A DNA stretch of 64,000 nt, from contig CABIXY010000004.1 in assembly GCA_902362805.1 (NCBI GenBank), positions 434,001-498,000 on the forward strand, written 5' to 3'. The notes below the pieces were generated by a model. It was given only the letters and a program-made list of their open reading frames with translations. It had not been told where the DNA came from and did no database searches. A program made the position numbers and the translations under genes. This stretch comes from Eubacteriaceae bacterium (GTDB lineage Bacteria; Bacillota; Clostridia; Peptostreptococcales; Anaerovoracaceae). Below, in pieces: positions 45,239-54,519 of this stretch. Numbering within the stretch: position 1 is the stretch's first letter; every line of letters begins with the position of its first letter.

Positions 45239-46522
45239 TCAATTCGCAGTATTTTCAATTATTTCCTTTAGAACCTCTGTTAAATATTTGAAATCAAATT
45301 GCTCTGCAACGTGCAACGAATTACTGCAATATCTTTCATATGCATCTTCTCTTAATGTTTCAAAATACGAAATACCTTCGCAGATTCCCTGCGTACTATA
45401 ATCTATAATAGTTCGTCCGGCTTCGTTAGCTCTTATTAAGTCATATTTTTGCGAAACTCTGATATCTGAAAGCACCGGTTTACCCGCAGCAAAATATTTA
45501 AATAATTTATTTGGACTCAGACCATATTTTGTAACTTTCTCCGTTTGATGGCTCCCATGTAAAATAACGATTGAAGATTTTGATAATATCGCAGGGATAT
45601 ATTTTTCTTCCAGATGCCCTTTGAATACTATATTAGTTAATCCCTTTTTTTTGCAACATTCTTCTATTTCCGTTTTTTGGTTACCGTCACCAAATATCAA
45701 AATTCTGATATCACGGCTTCCAAGTTCCATCAATTTCTCAGCTACGCTGACCAATGGGTTTAAATTATTCACTCTCCGTATCGATCCAGTATAGACAACT
45801 TTAAATAAGGATGTGTTATCCAAATCTGGATCTGGATAGTCGTACTGTTGAAGGTTGTGATAGTAAGATTCCAAATCTACTCCGTTATTAATATAGTGCA
45901 CTTTATTTAAATCAATTTTTCCACCAGAAACCTGATCCCAACCTTGTTCAATAATATAGTCTTTCCCACCTTCCATAGTAAAAATCAAAGCATCCGCACG
46001 CTCATATATCCACCTCTCGCCCCTATACAGGAACTTAACAAACAAGTTTTTTTTACTTAATTTTTCGCTATATGCAACGATACTTTCCGGCCATAAATCT
46101 CTCACTTCACAAATACATGGAATCTTATATTTTTTTCCAAACCTTATTCCGGCAATTAAAGTAAGCGGGTGTACACTGGAAGCTAAAATGACATCTGGCA
46201 CTCCATCTCGTTGTGCTATTTTTTTGGCAGCTTTTTGCACATTATGATAAAATGACATCATGTTTAATATGCGGCTGATTCCATTCCCTTTGTATGCTCT
46301 CACTTTTACAAAAACATAATCAATATCTTCGGAAATATCTTCTTTATAAAGTGCACCCTCCAGTTGGATGTCATCGTCTCTGCCGTGCTGCGTAGACGCA
46401 CAGAATATTTTCACCTTATAGTCCATACGTTTTAAATATTTTGCGAACCAATGATGACGCCCGCCTTGTTGAAAGAACATTTCTGTTGCATAATGATTCC
46501 AGAACCAAATGGTTTTCGACAT
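45239..46522 (-). CDS. GT4-type glycosyltransferase
   Basis: The 427-residue protein starts KTIWFWNHYATEMFFQQGGRHH and has a GT-B fold with DVILASSVHPLTLI and IPCICEVRDLWPESIVAY in the N-terminal half, FKVVYTGSIRRVNN at the border and GLSPNKLFKYFAAGKPVLSD in the donor half. It resembles the WlbH/WbuB group. By position after PglC/PglD-type genes it may add the second sugar. AT-rich to intermediate composition. Confidence 0.88.
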   Translation of the reverse strand: MSKTIWFWNHYATEMFFQQGGRHHWFAKYLKRMDYKVKIFCASTQHGRDDDIQLEGALYKEDISEDIDYVFVKVRAYKGNGISRILNMMSFYHNVQKAAKKIAQRDGVPDVILASSVHPLTLIAGIRFGKKYKIPCICEVRDLWPESIVAYSEKLSKKNLFVKFLYRGERWIYERADALIFTMEGGKDYIIEQGWDQVSGGKIDLNKVHYINNGVDLESYYHNLQQYDYPDPDLDNTSLFKVVYTGSIRRVNNLNPLVSVAEKLMELGSRDIRILIFGDGNQKTEIEECCKKKGLTNIVFKGHLEEKYIPAILSKSSIVILHGSHQTEKVTKYGLSPNKLFKYFAAGKPVLSDIRVSQKYDLIRANEAGRTIIDYSTQGICEGISYFETLREDAYERYCSNSLHVAEQFDFKYLTEVLKEIIENTAN

Positions 46523-46535
46523 ATCAACTCCTATA

Positions 46536-47183
46536 TCATTTATTTTTTCTGATTACTTTTGCAGGGTTTCCATATGCAATGACATCTTTAGGAATATCAT
46601 GGGTCACCACCGCACCCGCGCCAACAATTGAATTTGATCCGATACATTTTCCAAGACTTACGATGACACCATCATCAAGAAGTGTATTTTCTTCTATTCT
46701 CACATTACCTGATAATACAACTCCAGACGCAATATATACATGGTCTTCTATAACATTATCATGATTTACTTGCGACCCAGTGTTTATTACAACATTATTT
46801 CCAATGATGGGATTTGGCGTGATCAAACATCCGCATTCAACCAAGACTCCATTTCCCAATCTTGCCTTTGGTGATATGACGGCTTGCGGATGAATGATAT
46901 TTACCGCCTCCCAACCTTGGGAAATGAACTTGTCATATACCTCTCTTCGGTATTTCATATTACCAAAAGCCACAAAAAACTTGTTTGTATTGTATCTTCG
47001 TCTATACTGTTCCAATTCTTCATAAGTTCCTACAACTTCAATATCATTAACTTTTTCGCCAATTTTACGTGAATCGGAATCTAACATGCAGACAACATCA
47101 TACCTATTTTGTTCTTTAATGTTATACATCACGACTCTTGCATGTTGTCCACTGCCAATTAAAATTAACTTTTCCTTGTTCAT
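46536..47183 (-). CDS. PglD/NeuD-type sugar N-acetyltransferase
   Basis: The 215-residue enzyme has the PglD plan: a Rossmann-like N-terminal domain (LILIGSGQHARVV, 1-80) and a beta-helix with GSQVNHDNVIED (catalytic His near 136) and a C-terminal ITHDIPKDVIAYGNPAKVI. It acetylates the 4-amino group of a UDP-amino-dideoxy sugar, giving UDP-di-N-acetylbacillosamine in PglD. It shares one base with the PglC-type gene. Confidence 0.88.
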   Translation of the reverse strand: MNKEKLILIGSGQHARVVMYNIKEQNRYDVVCMLDSDSRKIGEKVNDIEVVGTYEELEQYRRRYNTNKFFVAFGNMKYRREVYDKFISQGWEAVNIIHPQAVISPKARLGNGVLVECGCLITPNPIIGNNVVINTGSQVNHDNVIEDHVYIASGVVLSGNVRIEENTLLDDGVIVSLGKCIGSNSIVGAGAVVTHDIPKDVIAYGNPAKVIRKNK

Positions 47184-47812
47184 TATGTCCCTGTTCCTTT
47201 GAAATTTTCCATTGTTGCGTTAGTCCGCGAATTAATATCTTCATGTCGTAAAACGGTGAATATTGTTTTAAATACGATCGTTGTATCACATAGTAAAGAC
47301 ATTTTTCTAATATAATTTACATCATAAAGAAAGCGTTCTTCCCAGGTAAGCAAATTTCTCCCCTTTACCTGCGCACTGCCACTAAGGCCTGGTTTTACTG
47401 AATGTCTTCTCCTCTGAAAATCACTGTACAAAGGCAGATACTCCACGAGCAGCGGCCTTGGTCCTACGACGCTCATATCGCCTTTCAGGATATTCCATAG
47501 TTCCGGCAGTTCATCCAAACTCGTAGATCTGAGTATCCTGCCAAACTTCGTCAATCGAACGTCATCAGACAAGAGATTCCCTTCTGCGTCTTTTTCATCT
47601 GTCATGCTGCGAAACTTATACAGAGTAAAAATTTTCTCGTTCTTTCCCGGTCTTTGCTGTTTGAAGATAACCGGACTGCCCAGCTTGATTCTCACAAGCA
47701 GTGCAACGATTAGCAGCACCGGGCTTAGAGCGATCAGCGCACACAATGATAGTAGAATATCAAGCAAACGCTTTATGTATTTAGCATAGAAACTATCTTT
47801 TCCTTTTTTCAA
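47183..47812 (-). CDS. PglC-type initiating phosphoglycosyl transferase
   Basis: A 209-residue monotopic enzyme with one N-terminal re-entrant hydrophobic helix (about 12-38), the KFRSM motif (about 68), and LDELPELWNILKGDMSVVGPRPLL (about 98-121). Its short form, without extra membrane domains, matches PglC rather than WcaJ. It links the first sugar phosphate to undecaprenyl phosphate. Found with PglD-, PglE- and PglF-type genes, the sugar is probably di-N-acetylbacillosamine. Confidence 0.92.
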   Translation of the reverse strand: MKKGKDSFYAKYIKRLLDILLSLCALIALSPVLLIVALLVRIKLGSPVIFKQQRPGKNEKIFTLYKFRSMTDEKDAEGNLLSDDVRLTKFGRILRSTSLDELPELWNILKGDMSVVGPRPLLVEYLPLYSDFQRRRHSVKPGLSGSAQVKGRNLLTWEERFLYDVNYIRKMSLLCDTTIVFKTIFTVLRHEDINSRTNATMENFKGTGT

Positions 47813-47814
47813 TT

Positions 47815-48945
47815 TCAGAACATTCCTCTCACAATTTCAATCACTTCTATCTGCTGTTCTCTGCTCATCTTCGTATCCGACGGCAGGCAGACCCCTCTGT
47901 TAAACAAATCCTCAGCAATGCCGCAGTTATCTATATAGTCATAATCCGCAAAGAAAGGTTGCAGATGCATCGGCTTCCAAACCAGTCTGGATTCGATATT
48001 TTCTTGCTCAAGCGCTAACATAATATCTAATGGCTTCACTATGGATTCAGGTTTCAGCGTCATGACTGAAAGCCAGCAGTTGCATCTCTGTCCCCCGAAA
48101 TCTACGGGCATCATCTCAATATCATCAATTTCTGAAAATGCATCCCTGTAAAACTCGAAAATCTGCCGTTTCTGGTTCACACGTTTTTCCAGAACTCGCA
48201 GCTGACCTCTTCCAATCCCGGCGCAGATGTTGCTCATTCTATAGTTATAGCCCAGTTCTTTATGTTCGTAATGGCGTACTGGCTCTCTTGACTGAGTTGA
48301 CCAAAACCTGGCTTTCTGTATTCTCTCCTCAGCGTCCGCTTTGTTCCCCGCGAGGATCCCTCCGCCGGAAGTCGTGATGATCTTATTGCCGTTAAAACTG
48401 AAAACACCGTAATCGCCAAAGGTTCCTGTATATTTGTTCCCATACAAAGTTCCCAGACTTTCCGCAGCATCCTCTATCAATACTGCATCATGCGCTTTGC
48501 AAATTCGCTGTATCTCTGTCATATTTGCTGCAATGCCATACAGATGTACTGGCACTACAATCCTGCAGTCCGGATATTTCTGAAAGGCCCTTTCCAAGGC
48601 GGCAGGCGACATGTTCCATGTTTCGTAATCGCTGTCGATAAACACCGGTTCTGCTCCAGTATACAGGATGGCATTTGCCGTTGCCGAAAAAGTAAGAGAC
48701 TGACAAAACACCTTCTCCTCTGGCTTTGCTCCGGCCAGCTTCAAGGCTAAGTGTAAAGCCGCCGTTCCAGAAGACAGTGCCGTAGCCGCCCGATTTCCAC
48801 TGAGCTGACAAAATTCCTTTTCAAGTCCATCCACGTTGGCTCCAAGAGGCGCAATCCAATTGGTGTCAAACGCTTCTTTTATATATGATTTTTCATATCC
48901 TTCTTCACTCATATGGGGAGAAGCTAAAAAAATTCTATCTTTCAC
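47815..48945 (-). CDS. PglE-type sugar aminotransferase (DegT/DnrJ family)
   Basis: The 376-residue PLP enzyme starts RIFLASPHMSEEGYE, with ALSSGTAALHLALKLAG (about 57), EDAAESLGTLY (about 160) and FSFNGNKIITTSGGG bearing the PLP lysine (about 187). The N-residue before K instead of T/H is usual in the PglE group. It aminates C4 of the 4-keto-6-deoxy sugar made by the CapD/PglF-type dehydratase. It follows the nucleotide-sugar dehydrogenase by 16 bases. Confidence 0.92.
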   Translation of the reverse strand: MKDRIFLASPHMSEEGYEKSYIKEAFDTNWIAPLGANVDGLEKEFCQLSGNRAATALSSGTAALHLALKLAGAKPEEKVFCQSLTFSATANAILYTGAEPVFIDSDYETWNMSPAALERAFQKYPDCRIVVPVHLYGIAANMTEIQRICKAHDAVLIEDAAESLGTLYGNKYTGTFGDYGVFSFNGNKIITTSGGGILAGNKADAEERIQKARFWSTQSREPVRHYEHKELGYNYRMSNICAGIGRGQLRVLEKRVNQKRQIFEFYRDAFSEIDDIEMMPVDFGGQRCNCWLSVMTLKPESIVKPLDIMLALEQENIESRLVWKPMHLQPFFADYDYIDNCGIAEDLFNRGVCLPSDTKMSREQQIEVIEIVRGMF

Positions 48946-48961
48946 GATTCATAAATCCTCA

Positions 48962-50278
48962 TTACAGCACTTCTATATTATCTCTGTGCTTTACATCCTT
49001 CATCACATTCTTGGTATCAAAGATGGCCTTAGCACTTTGCTGGACCATCTCATAATCCACATTGGTATGGGCTGTCGTCACCATCACCAGGTCATAGCGG
49101 GAAACGATTTCCTTACTAATTTTCTCAAGGCCCCGCTTCGCTTTATCTTTATAATGATATACCGAGATAAATGGATCAAAATAGTCAACCTTGGCACCTG
49201 ATCGTCCCAAAACTTCGATCACGCGGATTGCCGGACTCTCTCTGTAGTCGTCAATATCCTGCTTATAGGCAACCCCCAGGATCAAAACCTTTGAACCGTT
49301 TAAAGATTTGCCATAGTGGTTCAAAATTCTCGATGCCCTGTCCACACAATACTCCGGCATCTTGTCATTGACCATCATGGAGCTTTCAATCATCGAAGTA
49401 TGAAAACCATACTCCCTGGCCTTCCATGACAGGTAATAAGGATCCAGTGGGATGCAATGGCCGCCTAAGCCCGGTCCCGGATAAAATGGCTGAAAACCAT
49501 AAGGTTTTGACTTTGCGGCTTCCACCACTTCCCAATAGTTGATGCCCATCCTGTCGCAGAGGATTGCCATTTCGTTGGCAAGTCCGATATTGATGTTTCT
49601 ATAGGTATTCTCCAGTATCTTTTCCATCTCTGCAATAGCCGGGCTGGACACTTCGTAAACCTCGCCTTCCAATACGGATCTGTACATGGCAGCAATGACT
49701 TCTCTGGCATCATCACCGATAGCTCCAACCACCTTCGGTGTATTTTTTGTTTTGAACTCCCTATTGCCAGGGTCAACTCGCTCCGGTGAAAATCCCAGAT
49801 AAAAGTCGTCCCCGCATTTGAAACCAGAGCCCTCTTCCAAAATCGGTTTAAGGAGTTCTTCTGTCGTCCCTGGATAGGTCGTTGATTCAAGGACAATCAT
49901 CATTCCCTTTTTCATATATTTTGCGATTTTTTCGGCTGAGTCCCTGACACAACTGATATCCGGCTGCTGATGTATGTCGAGAGGCGTAGGTACACAGATT
50001 GCCACAAAATCGGTTTCGGCAATTCTGCTAAAATCATCTGTAGCACAGAGTCTTCCAGTCTCAACTAATTGATTCAATTCTATGTCAACAATATCACCGA
50101 TATAGTTTTGACCGCTATTCACCATTTCGACCTTTTTTTGTCTGATGTCAAAACCCATTGTCCTATAGCCGGCCTTTGCCTTTTCTACTGCAAGAGGAAG
50201 CCCTACATAGCCTAGTCCGACCACGCCGACTACAATTTCTTTATTACGAATCTTTCTTAGTAACGTTTCTTTCAACAC
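48962..50278 (-). CDS. UDP-sugar 6-dehydrogenase (WbpA/UDP-GlcNAc type)
   Basis: The 438-residue enzyme oxidises C6 of a UDP-sugar to the uronic acid in two NAD-dependent steps. The NAD loop is GVVGLGYVGLPLA (about 17-29), ESTTYPGTTEE lies at about 130, and the catalytic cysteine is in GPGLGGHCIPLDPYYL (about 270). The C-terminal third is the UDP-binding domain. It is the first step (WbpA role) for the diamino uronic acid made by the WbpB/E/D/I-type genes. Confidence 0.92.
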   Translation of the reverse strand: MLKETLLRKIRNKEIVVGVVGLGYVGLPLAVEKAKAGYRTMGFDIRQKKVEMVNSGQNYIGDIVDIELNQLVETGRLCATDDFSRIAETDFVAICVPTPLDIHQQPDISCVRDSAEKIAKYMKKGMMIVLESTTYPGTTEELLKPILEEGSGFKCGDDFYLGFSPERVDPGNREFKTKNTPKVVGAIGDDAREVIAAMYRSVLEGEVYEVSSPAIAEMEKILENTYRNINIGLANEMAILCDRMGINYWEVVEAAKSKPYGFQPFYPGPGLGGHCIPLDPYYLSWKAREYGFHTSMIESSMMVNDKMPEYCVDRASRILNHYGKSLNGSKVLILGVAYKQDIDDYRESPAIRVIEVLGRSGAKVDYFDPFISVYHYKDKAKRGLEKISKEIVSRYDLVMVTTAHTNVDYEMVQQSAKAIFDTKNVMKDVKHRDNIEVL

Positions 50279-50285
50279 ATTCTCC

Positions 50286-52274
50286 TTACGCGATTCCTAC
50301 TGCTTTCTCCCCTTTGCCCAAGAATTCTCCAGTTGCTAAAGGCGCTTCTTCCTCCAAGATTTCGACACTGTTCAAGTCACCACTTACTACTAGTCCTCTA
50401 TCTTCAACAAAATCTAGGTTTTCGTTCTCAGCCAGGCTCTTCTCATTATTCTCTGTAATCACATATCCAGGACACATCTGTGCCACCCTTTCCTTGATCT
50501 GGGAATCGTTTTGGAAGGCAGCTTCAATCAGAGCGTCCAAGTCTATCCTGAACCTGCCAGCATCCATCGGAATCGGTCTGCCGATATGAATCAGCTCATT
50601 TTCCGTGCGGTGAAGGCCTTCCTCATCCATGAGGATTTCCTCGTGGAGCTTTTCACCGGGACGGAGGCCTACGATTTTAATTTCGATGTCTCTGTCAGGC
50701 GTATAACCCTGCATGCGGATCAGACTCTCTGCCAGATCGTAGATCCGAACCGGCTTTCCCATATCCAAAACGAAGATCTCGCCGCCGCAAGCATAGAGGC
50801 TGGCCTGGAGCACCAGGGACACGGCCTCGGGGATGGTCATGAAAAATCGAGTGATGTCGCGGTGGGTGACGGTCACAGGCCCTCCCTCCTCAATCTGTTT
50901 CAGAAACAAAGGTACCACGGAGCCGCTGCTCCCCAGCACGTTTCCGAACCTGACCGCGGCAAAGTGAGTCACCGACTTTCTCGCGTAGCACTGAACGATC
51001 ATCTCGCAGATGCGTTTTGTTGCCCCCATGACGTTAGTCGGTCTGACCGCCTTGTCCGTGGAGATTAGGACAAAATCCTTCGCCTTGTACTCATCCGCCA
51101 GTCTGGCTGCATTGAGGGTTCCCAGACAGTTGTTCTTCACCGCCTCACAGGGCGAATCCTCCATCAGCGGTACGTGTTTATGCGCCGCCGCATGGTAAAC
51201 GATGGCAGGCCGATATTCTTCAAAAACGGCTTTCAGCTTATCGTAATCACGTACGGAACCGATCAGCACACGCAGCCTGTCCGTGCCGTATTTTCGTCCC
51301 AACTCCTGCTGCAGGTCATAAGCATTGTTTTCGTAAATATCAAAAACAACCAGCTGTTTTGGCCCCTGTGCCATGACCTGCCTGCAAAGCTCTGACCCGA
51401 TAGAGCCTCCTCCTCCAGTAACTAGCACCACTTCGCCTGCAATGAAGGATTGGATGCCTTCCTCATTGACCTTGACCGATTCTCTTCCGATCAGATCCTG
51501 CAGATTGACTTCTCGCAGGTTCTGGCTCATCATACCCGTCAGAGTAGAGGAAATTTCCGGCAGAATCCGCACACGGCAACGGGTGCCGCTGCAAAGCCCG
51601 ATGATTTCGCTCTTGTCCTGTGGCTTTGCCGATGGGATGGCGATGATGATTTCCTCGATTTCATATTCCTTGATGGCTTCTTTGATCATCCACCTGTCAC
51701 CGATGATTTTGATGCCGCCTATGTACTTATTCTTTTTGTCCACATTGTCGTCAATGACACAGACCACTTTGTTATCGCAGTGCTTGTTGCGATACAACTC
51801 ATGAATCAAAATATTTCCCGCAGAGCCGGCACCGATGATCATAGTTCGTCTTTGATCCTTTGGGCAAAGAAAACGGCTCCGATAATAGTTAAACACCCTC
51901 AGAGACATCCTGGAGCCGACTGCCAGCACAAACAAGAAAAGCATGTTGAGCAAGTAATAGCTTCTTGGCATGTTAACCTGCAGCATCAGCTTATAGAAAG
52001 TCTCAACTAAATTGACCACCACCACGGCTTCCATGGCTCTGACTACATCAGATATGGATACAAACGTCCATACGCCGTGATATAGGTGAAAGAGTCTGAA
52101 GATACACACGGTAAGCAGCATGTCCAGCGGCATAAAGCGCAGCATAGTATCCAGGTAGCCCATCGGTATCTGGGTGATATCAAAACGCATAGCCAGTGCA
52201 CAAAGCCCGCTGATAAGGACGATCATCATATCGATTGTAATCAAAATACAGCGTTTCATTCTCTGTCTGGTCAC
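50286..52274 (-). CDS. CapD/PglF-type membrane nucleotide-sugar 4,6-dehydratase
   Basis: Four to five N-terminal membrane segments (about 5-125) are followed by a Rossmann-like domain and a dehydratase domain with VTGGGGSIGSELCRQV and KDFVLISTDKAVRPTNVMGATKR. It makes UDP-4-keto-6-deoxy-GlcNAc from UDP-GlcNAc. The long frame from 52445 overlaps the kinase gene; the GTG at 52274, nine bases after GGAG, is the likely start (662 residues). The C-terminal tail (last 45 residues) is acidic and variable. Confidence 0.88.
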   Translation of the reverse strand: MTRQRMKRCILITIDMMIVLISGLCALAMRFDITQIPMGYLDTMLRFMPLDMLLTVCIFRLFHLYHGVWTFVSISDVVRAMEAVVVVNLVETFYKLMLQVNMPRSYYLLNMLFLFVLAVGSRMSLRVFNYYRSRFLCPKDQRRTMIIGAGSAGNILIHELYRNKHCDNKVVCVIDDNVDKKNKYIGGIKIIGDRWMIKEAIKEYEIEEIIIAIPSAKPQDKSEIIGLCSGTRCRVRILPEISSTLTGMMSQNLREVNLQDLIGRESVKVNEEGIQSFIAGEVVLVTGGGGSIGSELCRQVMAQGPKQLVVFDIYENNAYDLQQELGRKYGTDRLRVLIGSVRDYDKLKAVFEEYRPAIVYHAAAHKHVPLMEDSPCEAVKNNCLGTLNAARLADEYKAKDFVLISTDKAVRPTNVMGATKRICEMIVQCYARKSVTHFAAVRFGNVLGSSGSVVPLFLKQIEEGGPVTVTHRDITRFFMTIPEAVSLVLQASLYACGGEIFVLDMGKPVRIYDLAESLIRMQGYTPDRDIEIKIVGLRPGEKLHEEILMDEEGLHRTENELIHIGRPIPMDAGRFRIDLDALIEAAFQNDSQIKERVAQMCPGYVITENNEKSLAENENLDFVEDRGLVVSGDLNSVEILEEEAPLATGEFLGKGEKAVGIA

Positions 52275-52308
52275 AAGCACACACTCCTTCCACACACGTC
52301 GCAGAGTA

Positions 52309-53010
52309 TTATTTATACGCTCCGTACTTACCTTTTTTGTAATACCCTTTATAGTATTTGCCGCCGCCCAAATCCACCTTGTTGAGCACCGTGCCCAAAA
52401 TGCGGCAATCCGCAAACTCCAGCTGCTTCTTGACTTCCAAGGCATATCGGTAACTGATCATATCGCTTTCAATGACGATGATTGCCCCGTCACAGCAGTG
52501 TGCCATGACCACTGTATCGATGACCATGCCTAGAGGCGGTGAGTCGATGAGCACTATGTCATAGGTTTCCCTAGCCTTCCGGATAAGATTTTCAAAGCGT
52601 TCACCGCCTAGAAGTTCCGTCGGATTTGGCGCTGTGGGACCTGCCACCACCAGATCCAGACCCTTGACATCAGTCTGATAGATGACATCCTCCATCATGC
52701 ATTGACCGGAAAGATAGTGGGATAAGCCCATGATCTGTCCATCTGCACGGAGTTTGTTAGCGCCGATAAATACCGACTTTCGCAGGTCAGCGTCAATGAG
52801 CAAAACCTTCTTTCCGTCCTCGGTAAAAGAAAATGACAAATTCAGAGCAGTCGTACTCTTGCCTTCGTTTTCAGTACAACTGGTCAGAGCCACAACCCTG
52901 ATGTCGTCACCGCAGAACTTCAGATTGGTTCTGAGGGAATTAAATGCCTCCTTTGTGGCATAGTCCGTCTCCTGAGGCTTACCGAATTTCGCCGTCTTCT
53001 TCAAACTCAT
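52309..53010 (-). CDS. CpsD-type tyrosine autokinase
   Basis: BY-kinase of 233 residues that controls capsule chain length by autophosphorylation. Walker A is SCTENEGKSTTALN (about 45), Walker A' LLIDADLRKS (about 75), Walker B VLIDSPPLG, and the C-terminus carries a tyrosine cluster, YYKGYYKKGKYGAYK. It overlaps the CpsC-type gene by four bases, as usual for this pair of kinase and membrane activator. Confidence 0.93.
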   Translation of the reverse strand: MSLKKTAKFGKPQETDYATKEAFNSLRTNLKFCGDDIRVVALTSCTENEGKSTTALNLSFSFTEDGKKVLLIDADLRKSVFIGANKLRADGQIMGLSHYLSGQCMMEDVIYQTDVKGLDLVVAGPTAPNPTELLGGERFENLIRKARETYDIVLIDSPPLGMVIDTVVMAHCCDGAIIVIESDMISYRYALEVKKQLEFADCRILGTVLNKVDLGGGKYYKGYYKKGKYGAYK

Positions 53011-53765
53011 GCCTTTCCTCCCCTTCGTTTTACGTTTTTATTCTGTTTCCTGTGTCTAGCTCTTTTCTGTTTCTCCTCACCAGCTTTCATCGGAATCACA
53101 GCCAGGGTGTTGAGTTTCAGATACTTCTCCACATCATCCTGTGTCTTGATGGTATCGTCCATCAGGTGCAGTACGATGATTACCAACATGGACAGGAATG
53201 CCCCCAAGAGGAACCCGATCAAAATGTTCATCTTCTTGTTGGGGCTGACCGGTTGGTCTGCCAGATGGGCTTTTTCCACGATGCTCGGCTCTTCTGTCTT
53301 CATAATCTCCGAAATCTGCTTGCGAGATACGGAAGCAAACTCGTCTGCGATGACCATGGCCATTCTCGGATCGTGATCCTTGACGATAATCTTTAGAATA
53401 CGCGTATCTGTGGGCGTTTCCACCGTCAATTCACCAAGGAGTTCCTCATAATTCATGTCCAGATCCAGGTTCTTGATGACTTTTTCCACCACTGGCCTGC
53501 TCTTGATCAGTTCCATATAATCCGACGTTAGCGAGGAACCCAGCTGTATATCCGCCAAAGACGTAATAGAAGTCGACTGGGTCAAAATATAGACCTTGGA
53601 TGTAGACGAGTACATCGGTTCTACGATGAAAAAGCTGAAAATCCCAGCGGCAATAGCGCCAATCAGCGCTGTAACAATGATCACGACGATCTTTGCTCTG
53701 AGTACCAGGAATATTTCCTTTAAATCAATCTCCAACTCGTCAGAATAGTGCTGCTCTTCTTGCAT
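53007..53765 (-). CDS. CpsC-type chain-length regulator (Wzz family)
   Basis: A 252-residue membrane protein with two segments (about 24-45 and 178-200) enclosing an extracellular Wzz domain. The proline-rich PxxP-like stretch before the second segment (DQPVSPNKKMNILIGFLLG) is typical. It activates the CpsD kinase through its cytoplasmic tail, here basic (RARHRKQNKNVKRR). Confidence 0.92.
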   Translation of the reverse strand: MQEEQHYSDELEIDLKEIFLVLRAKIVVIIVTALIGAIAAGIFSFFIVEPMYSSTSKVYILTQSTSITSLADIQLGSSLTSDYMELIKSRPVVEKVIKNLDLDMNYEELLGELTVETPTDTRILKIIVKDHDPRMAMVIADEFASVSRKQISEIMKTEEPSIVEKAHLADQPVSPNKKMNILIGFLLGAFLSMLVIIVLHLMDDTIKTQDDVEKYLKLNTLAVIPMKAGEEKQKRARHRKQNKNVKRRGGKA

Positions 53766-53782
53766 CGAATTTCTCCTTTAAA

Positions 53783-54514
53783 TTAAATATATTTATCTTC
53801 CAAAAGCCTCTGGGGGTTAAAATACAAGATTCGCGCTGCGTCATCATCACCAATTTTCTGCACCAGCTTTTGTACAGCCGCTTCCATCATTGGGCCGCGC
53901 TCATCCATATTGTGGCTGTCATCAGCGATAAAGTGGACGCAGCGATTTTGTAAAAGCCGGTTGGCCCAGGAGGTGGCTCGATTCATCCGGCTTCCCAAGA
54001 TGCTTCGGCAATTAACCTGTATGTAAGCTCCTAGATAAATCAAGTCTTCGATTCGATCTATTTTCTTGTACAACGCGTCATAACGTTCCACATGGGCGAT
54101 GATCGGCGAATAACCTGCCTCAACCAAATTCTTCAAGCCTTCGTAAATCGAGCTATAGTCCTCTGCTGTGCGGAATTCTACCAAAACATACCGGCTGTTT
54201 CCTAGAGTCAGTGCCTCGCCTTTTTCAAGTGCCTCCAGTATACTAGGGGTGTACAAAATCTCGTTGCCCAGATACAAAGTCATATCATCGTAGAATTCCC
54301 CGCATCTCCTCTGCAATTGTCCAAAATGCACCTGCATTGTCTTCAAGTCGTAATCATTTCCCCCATAGCTATAATGGGGCGTAAGATAGATGGTGCGGAT
54401 ACCCTCGTCTCTTGCCGCTGCAATCATGGCTTCGCTTTCCTCAAGGGTCTGTGCGCCATCGTCAACACCAAACAGAATGTGACAGTGTATATCTGTATAA
54501 AATTTCCCTTCCAT
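53783..54514 (-). CDS. CpsB-type PHP phosphotyrosine phosphatase
   Basis: The PHP domain starts YTDIHCHILFGVDDGAQT, with the metal-binding HxH near residue 9, and later STIYLTPHYS-like and IIAHVERYD motifs. The 243 residues are a normal size. It dephosphorylates the CpsD tyrosine tail with manganese or similar metals. It lies 17 bases before cpsC and eight bases after the unknown membrane protein, joining the sortase module and the glycan locus in one direction. Confidence 0.92.
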   Translation of the reverse strand: MEGKFYTDIHCHILFGVDDGAQTLEESEAMIAAARDEGIRTIYLTPHYSYGGNDYDLKTMQVHFGQLQRRCGEFYDDMTLYLGNEILYTPSILEALEKGEALTLGNSRYVLVEFRTAEDYSSIYEGLKNLVEAGYSPIIAHVERYDALYKKIDRIEDLIYLGAYIQVNCRSILGSRMNRATSWANRLLQNRCVHFIADDSHNMDERGPMMEAAVQKLVQKIGDDDAARILYFNPQRLLEDKYI

Positions 54515-54519
54515 ACTTC

